A stretch of 20,006 nucleotides of DNA from JBEIFW01 sp044370695 (GTDB lineage Bacteria; Actinomycetota; Acidimicrobiia; Acidimicrobiales; Ilumatobacteraceae): assembly GCA_044370695.1 (NCBI GenBank), contig JBILVB010000060.1, positions 1 through 20,006 of the forward strand, in the 5' to 3' direction. Below are positions 13,588-19,783 of this stretch, piece by piece. The position numbers and the translations under genes are program-made. The stretch's first letter is position 1. Every line of letters begins with the position of its first letter. The notes beneath the pieces were generated by a model. It was given only the letters and a program-made list of their open reading frames with translations, ran no database searches and was not told the DNA's origin.

Positions 13588-14264
13588 GCGAAGCGGTCGC
13601 CGAGACGTTCGAGGGCGCCCGGGGTGCGCACCCCCCACCAGAACAGGTCCTCGCCGTCGACGAGCTCGACCGGCACGCCGAGCTGTTCGAACTCGGCGAC
13701 GTGCCGCGACGCGAACGGGTACGGCTCGGAGGGCAGCAGGACCAACTCGGGGCCGAGTCCGGCGACCTCCTCCATCGTCACCGTCGGGTAGCGGTCGGGG
13801 TGTCCGGCGAGGACGTTGGCGAGCCCGACCGCCGCGAGCAGCGTCGAGCCGTACGTGTCGCCGTTGAGGCTCATCAACGGCCGTTTCCAGATCGGGACGA
13901 ACACCCGGCGGCCCGGCACGCGCATCGGGGGCAGGCGGGGCTCGTCGAAGGGCACGACACCGAGCCGCTCGGCGAGGCGGAGCAGTTCGTCGGGCACGTC
14001 GAGCACGTTGCGGACGTCGGTGACGTGCACGGCGAGGCCCGCGTCGACGAACGCGTCGTGGTCCTCACGCCGGTTCTCCTCCCGGTCGAGAACCACGACC
14101 TCGGGCGACAGGGCGACGATCTTGCGCAGGTCCGGGTCCTTCGTGCCGCCGACGGCGGTGATCCCGGGCTGCTCGCAGTACCGGGTGACGCCGACGGGCG
14201 GCACCCCCCAGGCGATCAGCGTCTCGGTGACCGACGGCACCAGGCTGACGACGCGCGGCGGCAC
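13584..14264 (-). CDS. Helical-backbone metal receptor / BtuF-fold protein, apparently cytosolic
   Basis: 226 residues starting VPPRVVSLVPSVTETLIAWG, the classic first strand-helix of BtuF-like cobalamin/siderophore-binding proteins. GVTRYCEQP, GGTKDPDLRKIVALSPEVVV and the long central helix (about 85-98) fit the helical-backbone fold; PTVTMEEVAGLGPELVLLPSEPYPF is the second-lobe counterpart. There is no signal peptide or lipobox, so it is probably not a standard periplasmic receptor. It could bind a corrinoid or metal chelate inside the cell. The GTG at 14264 is 6 bases after the PH-domain gene's stop, indicating co-transcription; no transporter genes are adjacent. Ends inside a hairpin. Confidence 0.82.
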   Translation of the reverse strand: MPPRVVSLVPSVTETLIAWGVPPVGVTRYCEQPGITAVGGTKDPDLRKIVALSPEVVVLDREENRREDHDAFVDAGLAVHVTDVRNVLDVPDELLRLAERLGVVPFDEPRLPPMRVPGRRVFVPIWKRPLMSLNGDTYGSTLLAAVGLANVLAGHPDRYPTVTMEEVAGLGPELVLLPSEPYPFASRHVAEFEQLGVPVELVDGEDLFWWGVRTPGALERLGDRFA

Positions 14265-14270
14265 CCGGGG

Positions 14271-14942
14271 TCAGCCGCCGAGCAGACGCGACTTCTGCGC
14301 GTCGAACTCGGCCTGGGTCAGTGCACCGCTCTGACGGAGCTTCTCGAGCCGTTCGAGCTGGGCGATGACGTCGCCCCCGGCGGATGCCGCAGCACCGGGC
14401 GGCGCCGGCGGGGCCGAGGGCGGCGGCATCATCCGCTCGCGGATGCGCTCGTGGGTGCGCATCTCGTTCTCCTCGATCTGGGCGTGGATCAGGTTGGTGA
14501 TCGACTCGGGTTGCTTGACGTCGCTGAAGCGGGACTGGCCGTCGGTGCCGGCCGACTCGATGAGCAGGTCCCCGGCGCCGATGATCCGCTCCCAGAAACC
14601 CTGCCGGAAGTTGACGTTGTTGATGCGCTCCAACGGGATCTCGATCCCGGACTTCGCGAACACGCCGTGGCGGTAGATCAGCCGGTCGGTGGTGATCACG
14701 AAGTTGGTGGTGATCCACGTGAGGTAACGCCAGCCCAGCCAGACCGCAGTGACCAGGATCGCGGCCCCGCCGAGATACAGCAGCCCGCTGCCGATCGTGC
14801 CCGACGCCACCACCTGCAGCACGATCGTGAGCGCGACCGCAGCGATGACCGACGCAGCCGGCTCGAAGAAGTACCACCAGTGGGGATGAAGGTCGACGAC
14901 CTTCTTCTCGTAGCTGTTGAGGAGCCGGTCCGGGTACGGCAT
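14271..14942 (-). CDS. Membrane-anchored bacterial PH-domain protein with C-terminal SHOCT
   Basis: 223 residues from ATG 14942. Two membrane helices at about 26-47 and 51-73 are followed by a bPH2/YdbS-like domain (about 78-150): NFVITTDRLIYRHGVFAKSG, IEIPLERINNVNFRQGFWER and GAGDLLIESAG. After a Pro-rich linker (172-186) comes a SHOCT motif, IAQLERLEKLRQSGALTQAE plus FDAQKSRLLG, at about 193-222. PH-SHOCT proteins likely act as membrane scaffolds; function unproven. An in-frame ATG at 14951 is rejected because TACCAT (14955-14950) overlaps it and lies 7 bases before ATG 14942, the leaderless arrangement used elsewhere here. Followed after 6 bases by the metal-receptor gene. Confidence 0.88.
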   Translation of the reverse strand: MPYPDRLLNSYEKKVVDLHPHWWYFFEPAASVIAAVALTIVLQVVASGTIGSGLLYLGGAAILVTAVWLGWRYLTWITTNFVITTDRLIYRHGVFAKSGIEIPLERINNVNFRQGFWERIIGAGDLLIESAGTDGQSRFSDVKQPESITNLIHAQIEENEMRTHERIRERMMPPPSAPPAPPGAAASAGGDVIAQLERLEKLRQSGALTQAEFDAQKSRLLGG

Positions 14943-14949
14943 GGCGCGC

Positions 14950-14955
14950 ATGGTA
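14950..14955 (-). promoter_or_regulatory. Predicted -10 element that decides the PH-SHOCT gene start
   Basis: TACCAT on the minus strand, 7 bases, then ATG at 14942. The hexamer overlaps the upstream in-frame ATG (14951), so transcription from it would exclude that codon. Confidence 0.5.
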
Positions 14956-14991
14956 CCGGTAGGCGCACCGGTGACGGGTCAGCCCGCCGGG

Positions 14992-15348
14992 TCAGGCCCA
15001 GCCGAGCTCGCCCAGGCGAGCGTCGGTCAACCCGAAATGGTGACCGAGCTCGTGGATCACCGTCACCCGCACCTGGCGGACCACCTCGTCTTCGCTGATG
15101 CAGATCCCGCACAGCTCCCGCCGGTAGATCGCGATCCGGTCGGGCATGGCGAGCCCGCCCGGGGCGAGCGAGCCGTAGGACGCGCGCTCGGTGAGCGGGA
15201 TCCCGGTGTAGAGACCGAGCAGGCCGGGCGGGCCGTCGTCCTCGACGAACACCGCGACGTTGTCGAGCAGGCGACCGATGCGATCGGGCAACCCGTCGAG
15301 TGCGTCGGCGACCAGTTCTTCGAAGCGCTCCCGTCCCACCTCGACCAC
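14992..15348 (-). CDS. Small zincin metallopeptidase family protein
   Basis: 118 residues starting VVEVGRERFEELVADALDGL. The zinc-protease motif HELGHHFGL is at 99-107, with His99, Glu100 and His103 as ligands/catalyst and Asp109 as a probable third ligand. The preceding LTERASYGSLAPGGLAMPDR and IAIYRRELC (about 52-80) are standard for the short Zincin_1 (COG3824-like) family of actinobacteria and others; natural substrates are not known. No signal peptide, so cytosolic. The GTG at 15348 stands 8 bases from TAGCGT, which is back-to-back with the helicase promoter. The open frame extends upstream into the helicase gene, but that extension is not believable as protein. Confidence 0.88.
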   Translation of the reverse strand: MVEVGRERFEELVADALDGLPDRIGRLLDNVAVFVEDDGPPGLLGLYTGIPLTERASYGSLAPGGLAMPDRIAIYRRELCGICISEDEVVRQVRVTVIHELGHHFGLTDARLGELGWA

Positions 15349-15356
15349 GGACCGCG

Positions 15357-15366
15357 ACGCTACCGT
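15357..15366. promoter_or_regulatory. Overlapping divergent -10 elements for the metallopeptidase and helicase genes
   Basis: ACGCTACCGT holds TAGCGT on the minus strand (8 bases before GTG 15348) and TACCGT on the plus strand (7 bases before GTG 15374). Both are full TANNNT matches and share the TA at 15361-15362. Both mRNAs would be leaderless, from a 25-base intergenic space. Confidence 0.6.
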
Positions 15367-15373
15367 CGGCCCC

Positions 15374-17314
15374 GTGGACGCGCTCGAACGGGACCTCGAC
15401 GAGGCCCAGCGCCTCGCGGTCACCACCGCGGCCGCACCGCTGGCGGTCCTGGCCGCCGCCGGATCGGGCAAGACCCGGGTGCTCACCCGACGCATCGCCT
15501 GGCGGATCGGCCATGGCACTGCGTCGGGCGACCGGGTGCTCGCGCTCACCTTCACGCGTCAGGCCGCCGGGGAGCTCACCACCCGCCTGCGCACCCTCGG
15601 GGTCCGGGACCGCCTCACGGTCGGGACGTTCCACGCCGTGGCCTGGTCGGCGTTGCGGCGACGATGGGACGACCAGGGTCGCCGGCACCCCGAGCTGCTC
15701 AGCGACCGCGCCCGCCTCGTCGCCGACGTCCTCACGACCGACCGGCACCGCCGGCCCGCCGGCGAGGACGTCGCAACGGTCGTCACCGAGATCGACTGGG
15801 CCAAGGCCCGCCTCGTGCACCCCGACGCCTACGTCGAGGCCGCGGCCGCCGCGGGCCGGCGCCCCCGGATCCCCGTCGCGCGGGTCGCCGACGCGTTCGC
15901 CGCCTACGAGCAGGCGCGCCGGCGCCGCCGGCTCGTCGATTTCGACGACCTGCTCGTGTCGTTCCTGCGGGAGCTGCGCGACCCGACCTACGCCGAGGTC
16001 GTCCGGTGGCGGTTCCGGCACGTGTTCGTCGACGAGGCCCAGGACCTGAACCCGGTCCAGATCCGCCTGCTCGACGCGATCGTCGGCGGTCGCCCCGACC
16101 TGTGCCTCGTCGGTGATCCGCGGCAGGCGATCTATGGCTGGAACGGGGCCGACCCCACCTTCCTCGCCGAGGTCGGCGAGCGCTACCCCGGGATCACGAT
16201 CGTGCGCCTCGAGCGCACGTACCGCTCGACGGCAGCGATCACCCGGGCGGCGCGGGCGGTCCTCACCGAGCCTGCCGACGGCCCGGCCGCCACCGACGGT
16301 GCCGGCGCCACCGACGCCTCGAGCGCGGCCGGACGGGCGCCGCAGATCCACGCCTTTGCCGACGAGCAGGACGAGGCGACCGGGATCGCCCGGCTCGTGC
16401 GGGCCGCGGCCGTCGGGCGGTCGTGGGCGCAGCTCGCCGTGCTGGCCCGCACCAACGCCCAGCTCCCACCGCTGCGCCGGGCGCTCGAAGCCGCCGGCAT
16501 CCCGGTGGCCGGACCGCCGCCGTGGCTCGAGCACCCCCAGGTCCGCCTGGCGCTTGCGGACGCCGAGCGGGCGGGGGACCTGGCCGATTGGATCGCCGAG
16601 CTCGCCGCCGGCCTCCACGACCCCGAACTCGATCCCCAGGCCCTCGCTGCGCTCGACGCCCTGTCCCGGCGGGCATCCGCACTCGTCGCCACGGGAGTCG
16701 CCGACGACGCCCGCGACCTGCGCGCCGCGCTCGCCGAGGAGCCGGCCGTCGCGGTCGACGTGCTCACCTTCCACGCGGCGAAGGGTCGGGAATGGAGTGC
16801 GGTCGTGGTCGCCGGTTGCGAGGAGGGATTGGTCCCGCACGCCGGGGCCCGCAGCGGCGCGGCGCGCGCCGAGGAGCGCCGGTTGCTGCACGTGGCCCTC
16901 ACCCGCGCCGGCACCGAGCTGCACCTGACGTGGGCGGCGCAGCGCAACGGCGCCGCCCGGGTGCGCTCGCCGTTGCTCGCCCCGATCGACGCCACCCCGC
17001 CGGAGCCGACCGTGGCGCCGCCCGCCGGCCTGCTCGCCGGCCGAGCGCCCACCCCGGCCGCCGATCGACGGCTCGCTGCGCTGTCGACGTGGCGGCGCGC
17101 CCGCGCCCGCCGGACCGGACTGCCCGAGCAGGCGGTGCTCAGCGACGCGGTACTCGCCGAACTGGCCCGGGTCGCACCGACCGACCGCGCGGGCCTCGAA
17201 GCGGTCGCCGGCCTCGGCCCGTTCGCCGCCGACCGGCTCGGCGCGTCGCTCGTGGCGTGCCTGGACGCCTGCGAGCCGGGATCCGACGGCGATCCAGTGC
17301 CCGTCGTGCGCTGA
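15374..17314 (+). CDS. UvrD/PcrA-superfamily DNA helicase with C-terminal HRDC domain (UvrD2-like)
   Basis: 646 residues from GTG 15374. SF1A motor motifs: Q motif LDEAQRLAV (8-16), Walker A AAAGSGKTRVL (27-37), motif Ia ALTFTRQAAGEL, Walker B VFVDEAQDLNP (217-227), motif III GDPRQAIYGWNGA, motif IV ERTYRSTAAI, motif V TFHAAKGREW (465-474), motif VI EERRLLHVALTRA (500-512). The end (about 563-630, LAALSTWRRARARRTGLPEQ onward, through VAGLGPFAADRLG) is an HRDC domain. This order is that of mycobacterial UvrD2, a 3'-5' helicase. The four-cysteine element I associate with UvrD2 is not seen; cysteines are few and scattered. Role is DNA unwinding in repair or replication. Convergent with exonuclease III across 14 bases. 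Confidence 0.92.
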   Translation: MDALERDLDEAQRLAVTTAAAPLAVLAAAGSGKTRVLTRRIAWRIGHGTASGDRVLALTFTRQAAGELTTRLRTLGVRDRLTVGTFHAVAWSALRRRWDDQGRRHPELLSDRARLVADVLTTDRHRRPAGEDVATVVTEIDWAKARLVHPDAYVEAAAAAGRRPRIPVARVADAFAAYEQARRRRRLVDFDDLLVSFLRELRDPTYAEVVRWRFRHVFVDEAQDLNPVQIRLLDAIVGGRPDLCLVGDPRQAIYGWNGADPTFLAEVGERYPGITIVRLERTYRSTAAITRAARAVLTEPADGPAATDGAGATDASSAAGRAPQIHAFADEQDEATGIARLVRAAAVGRSWAQLAVLARTNAQLPPLRRALEAAGIPVAGPPPWLEHPQVRLALADAERAGDLADWIAELAAGLHDPELDPQALAALDALSRRASALVATGVADDARDLRAALAEEPAVAVDVLTFHAAKGREWSAVVVAGCEEGLVPHAGARSGAARAEERRLLHVALTRAGTELHLTWAAQRNGAARVRSPLLAPIDATPPEPTVAPPAGLLAGRAPTPAADRRLAALSTWRRARARRTGLPEQAVLSDAVLAELARVAPTDRAGLEAVAGLGPFAADRLGASLVACLDACEPGSDGDPVPVVR

Positions 17315-17336
17315 GGACCGGCGCGCCCTCAGCGCA
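17307..17336. terminator. Bidirectional hairpin between helicase and exonuclease III genes
   Basis: TGCGCTGAGG (17307-17316) and CCTCAGCGCA (17327-17336) make a perfect 10-base stem with a 10-base loop. Each arm contains one stop codon (TGA 17312-17314; TCA 17329-17331). It can act on transcripts from both sides. There is no T-tract, so termination would be of the hairpin-only type. Confidence 0.6.
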
Positions 17337-18099
17337 GGTCCATGACCACCGGAGCATGGTCCGACGGTTGGGTGCCCTTGCGGGCGTTGCGGTCGACGAC
17401 GACCCACTCCACCCGGTCGATCACGGGTGCCGACGCGAGCAGGAGGTCGATGCGCATGCCCCGGCCCTGGTGGAAGTCACCCGCCCGGTAGTCCCACCAG
17501 GAGAAGATTCCGGCGGCGTCACAGCGGACCCGGAAGGCATCGATCAGGCCCGTCTCGCACAGGTCGGCGAGCGCGACCCGTTCGGGGTCGCTCACGTGGG
17601 TGGCGCCCACGAAGGCCGCCGGGTCCCACACGTCACGGTCCTCGGGCGCGATGTTGAAATCGCCACCGACGACCACCGGGTCACCGGGCCGGGTGGTTGC
17701 CAGCACGTGGGCGCGCAGGCGCGCCATCCATGCGAGCTTGTACCGGTAGTGGTCGTGGTCGAGCGCCCGGCCGTTGGGCACGTACACCGAACTGCACCGG
17801 ATACCGCCACAGGTCGCCGACAGCAGCCGGGCCTCGGCGTCGGGAGGCTCGCCGTCGGCGAAGTTGGGCACGACGTCGGCGAGACCGACCTTGGAGAGGA
17901 TGGCGACGCCGTTCCAGCGCCCCTCGCCGTGATGGGCGGATTCGTAGCCGAGGGCCTCGAAGGCGAGCGCCGGGAAGGCGCCGTCGGCGAGCTTGGTCTC
18001 CTGGAGCAGCACGACGTCGGGGGCGACGTCGGCCAACCACGCTTCGACCCGGCCGAGCCGGGCCTTGAGCGAGTTCACGTTCCAGGTGGCGACCCGCAT
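17329..18099 (-). CDS. xth: Exodeoxyribonuclease III / AP endonuclease
   Basis: 256 residues, usual for ExoIII. It cleaves DNA at abasic sites and trims 3' ends in base excision repair. The full active-site set is present: Asn7 in ATWNVNSLKAR, Glu34 in LLQETKL, Tyr106 in SVYVPNG, Asp147 and Asn149 in VVGGDFNIAPED, and Asp247/His248 in QPSDHAPVVMD. GRWNGVAILSK (60-70) and GRGMRIDLLLAS are also standard. ATG at 18099 is 4 bases after the stop of the NYN-domain gene, so the two are probably co-transcribed. Lies beside a DNA helicase gene (convergent), making this a small DNA/RNA-processing neighbourhood. Confidence 0.95.
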   Translation of the reverse strand: MRVATWNVNSLKARLGRVEAWLADVAPDVVLLQETKLADGAFPALAFEALGYESAHHGEGRWNGVAILSKVGLADVVPNFADGEPPDAEARLLSATCGGIRCSSVYVPNGRALDHDHYRYKLAWMARLRAHVLATTRPGDPVVVGGDFNIAPEDRDVWDPAAFVGATHVSDPERVALADLCETGLIDAFRVRCDAAGIFSWWDYRAGDFHQGRGMRIDLLLASAPVIDRVEWVVVDRNARKGTQPSDHAPVVMDLR

Positions 18100-18103
18100 G
18101 CGT

Positions 18104-19711
18104 TCAGGCCGACGGCCGGCGCCGGCGGGCTGCACCCGGCTTGGCCGGCGCCTTGCTCGGCGTGTCGGCGGCCGGCCCGTCGGGCCGAGGCGCCCGAGGC
18201 GCCCGGCGACGCGCCGCCGGGGCGGGGCCGGCGCTGCCCGACGCCTCGACCGCCGACGCCTCGACCGCCGGGGTCTCGACCGCCGGCGTCTCGACCTCCG
18301 GGGCGGTCTTCGGGCGCCGAGCCCGCTTCGCCGGCGCGACGGCCGCAGCCGGCTCGGCCGCGTCCGGCTCGACGGGCTTGCGCACCCGCTTGGCCGCCTT
18401 CGCCGCCTTGGCCGCCTCCGCCGGCGGCGCCGCGGCCGGAGCCGGTGCGGCCGCCTCGGCCGGAGCCGGTGCGGGCGGCGTCGTCCGGGGCCCCCGGCGT
18501 CCGGCGCGGGCGGGCGCCGCGACCGCCGGCGCCGCGACCGCCGGCGCCATTCCTGCCGGCTCTTCCACCGCCGGCGCCACGTCTGCCGGCGCCGATGTCT
18601 CCGGGGCTGCCGCGGTGAGCACCGGCTCGCCGGCCGGGACCTCGCCGGGCGCCGGCTCGGCCGGGGCTGCACCGCCCCGGCCCCGTCGCTTGCGCCGACC
18701 CGGCGCGTCCGCCGACCCCGCCTCGGCGGGACTGGCCGCGGCGGGAGCCGCGACGGGCCCGGCTGCAGCGGCGACCGGCGCCGCGACGGCGACGATCCCC
18801 GGCAGGGCCACGTCGACCGAACGCCGCTCGGAGTTGTAGCTGACCACCTCGAACCGGTGGACCTCGCCGAGCTTCAGCACGTCGCGCGCCGCCCGGGGCG
18901 CAGGGACGGCCATGTGCCGCAACGGGCAGTAGATCCGCACGTCCCCGGCGCGGGCATAGGCGCCGTGCGACGAATACGCCTCGACCACGGCGTCGACCAT
19001 CGAGCCGACGGGGTGGGCGTCGACGAACACGAGGAACGGCATCGGGTCGTTCACCGGTTCGTGCTTGGCCGGCACCGGGGCGGGCGCCGGGGTGGCCGCC
19101 GACGGGGTCGAGGCCGCCGCGGCGTCGGACCGGGCGGCGGCCGACGACGGGGCCGGGGCCTGGCGCAGCCGAGGGGGCGGGGCCGTGGGCTGGGGCATCG
19201 GCTGGTTCGCGAGCGGCGTGGGGCGGTGGCCGTGCCGGGTCTCGCGCAGCTTGTGCCCGCCCTTGGTGGCCTTCACCGCCTTGCGGCTGATCGGCCCGCG
19301 CACCGGGGTGCGTGGCACGAACACCCACCCGACGTTGGGGACCGGCTTGCCGCCGATCAGGCGGCCGTCTTCGAACAGCCACGGCTCATCGCCGTGGAAC
19401 TCCTGGTAGGAGTCGTTGGAGAGGATCGTCGCATTGACCTTCTTGGCGATCGTTATCACGAACGCATCGCCACGGCCGATGGCGCCGGCCGGCGGGCACA
19501 CGAGTTCGTTGTTCTCGATCGCCGCGTCGAACTCGGCCACCTCCGACGAGGCGATCCGGTGACCGAACGTGGCGTCCACCACGACGGTCAGCACGGTGTC
19601 GGGATGATCGGCGAGGAAGGCCAGCACGGCGTCGTTGAGTTGTTTGAGCGACGGCATCGTCCGGCCTTCGGTGGCCAGGTTCGACCCGTCGACCACGACG
19701 TGTCTGGGCAT
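18104..19711 (-). CDS. NYN/PIN-domain (Zc3h12a-like) ribonuclease with central domain and histone-H1-like tail
   Basis: 535 residues from ATG 19711 (a TTG at 19726 is possible). Residues 1-135 are an NYN/PIN nuclease: VVVDGSNLATEGRT with Asp8, VVVDATFGHR with Asp46, GRGDAFVITIA with Asp82, and ILSNDSYQEFHGDEPWLFED with Asp100, the acidic set for metal-dependent RNA cleavage, plus PNVGWVFVP. A Pro/Ala linker (about 160-220) leads to a second folded segment (222-306: DPMPFLVFVDAHPVGSMVDA to RRSVDVALPGI) that I do not recognise. Residues 307-535 are low-complexity Ala/Pro with basic clusters (RRKRRGRGG, AAKAAKAAKRVRK, AKRARRPK, ARRRAPRAPR, ARRRRPSA), like bacterial histone-H1-type tails. Four bases before exonuclease III. 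Confidence 0.82.
   Translation of the reverse strand: MPRHVVVDGSNLATEGRTMPSLKQLNDAVLAFLADHPDTVLTVVVDATFGHRIASSEVAEFDAAIENNELVCPPAGAIGRGDAFVITIAKKVNATILSNDSYQEFHGDEPWLFEDGRLIGGKPVPNVGWVFVPRTPVRGPISRKAVKATKGGHKLRETRHGHRPTPLANQPMPQPTAPPPRLRQAPAPSSAAARSDAAAASTPSAATPAPAPVPAKHEPVNDPMPFLVFVDAHPVGSMVDAVVEAYSSHGAYARAGDVRIYCPLRHMAVPAPRAARDVLKLGEVHRFEVVSYNSERRSVDVALPGIVAVAAPVAAAAGPVAAPAAASPAEAGSADAPGRRKRRGRGGAAPAEPAPGEVPAGEPVLTAAAPETSAPADVAPAVEEPAGMAPAVAAPAVAAPARAGRRGPRTTPPAPAPAEAAAPAPAAAPPAEAAKAAKAAKRVRKPVEPDAAEPAAAVAPAKRARRPKTAPEVETPAVETPAVEASAVEASGSAGPAPAARRRAPRAPRPDGPAADTPSKAPAKPGAARRRRPSA
18243..18302 (-). repeat. 15-base tandem repeat, four units, in the NYN ribonuclease tail
   Basis: Units begin at 18243, 18258, 18273 and 18288 and follow the pattern gYCTCGACCKCCGRN. 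On the coding strand they give a V-E-(T/A)-(P/S)-A pentapeptide, seen as ETPAVETPAVEASAVEAS. The period of five codons keeps the frame if copies are gained or lost. Confidence 0.75.
18519..18608 (-). repeat. 15-base degenerate tandem repeat, about six units, in the NYN ribonuclease tail
   Basis: Two identical units GCGACCGCCGGCGCC (18519-18533, 18534-18548) are followed by four diverged ones with a conserved CCGGCGCC-like end. They encode A-P-A-V-A type pentapeptides (APAVAAPAVAAPA) that grade into DVAPAVEEPAGM. Same period as the repeat at 18243. Confidence 0.65.
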
Positions 19712-19769
19712 CAGCGGTGCAGTCAAGCACGCCGGGACCGCGAACGGGCGGACGGTCGCCGCGATCCCC

Positions 19770-19775
19770 TACCGT
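19770..19775 (+). promoter_or_regulatory. Predicted -10 element for the leaderless HAD-family gene
   Basis: TACCGT, 8 bases, then GTG at 19784. Same hexamer as at the helicase gene. The 72 bases between this gene and the NYN gene hold no other clear signal. Confidence 0.5.
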
Positions 19776-19783
19776 GCGGCGCC

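Noticed and set aside
15349..15555. An N-terminal extension of the metallopeptidase into the helicase gene
   Set aside because: The added residues are Ser/Arg/Ala-rich, overlap the Walker A region of the helicase on the other strand, and would bypass the well-placed -10 at 15357-15362.
14696..17407. A 903-codon open frame on the minus strand opposite the helicase
   Set aside because: The plus strand encodes a complete helicase with all motifs in this span; the minus frame is low-complexity and motif-free.
18243..18608. The tandem repeats as a CRISPR array
   Set aside because: Units are 15 bases with no spacers, in frame, and encode repeated pentapeptides within a gene.
18104..18850. The plus-strand Ala/Gly-rich frame opposite the NYN tail as a PE/PGRS-like protein
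   Set aside because: It mirrors the Ala/Pro tail codons; the minus strand continues an intact nuclease gene with consistent third-position bias.
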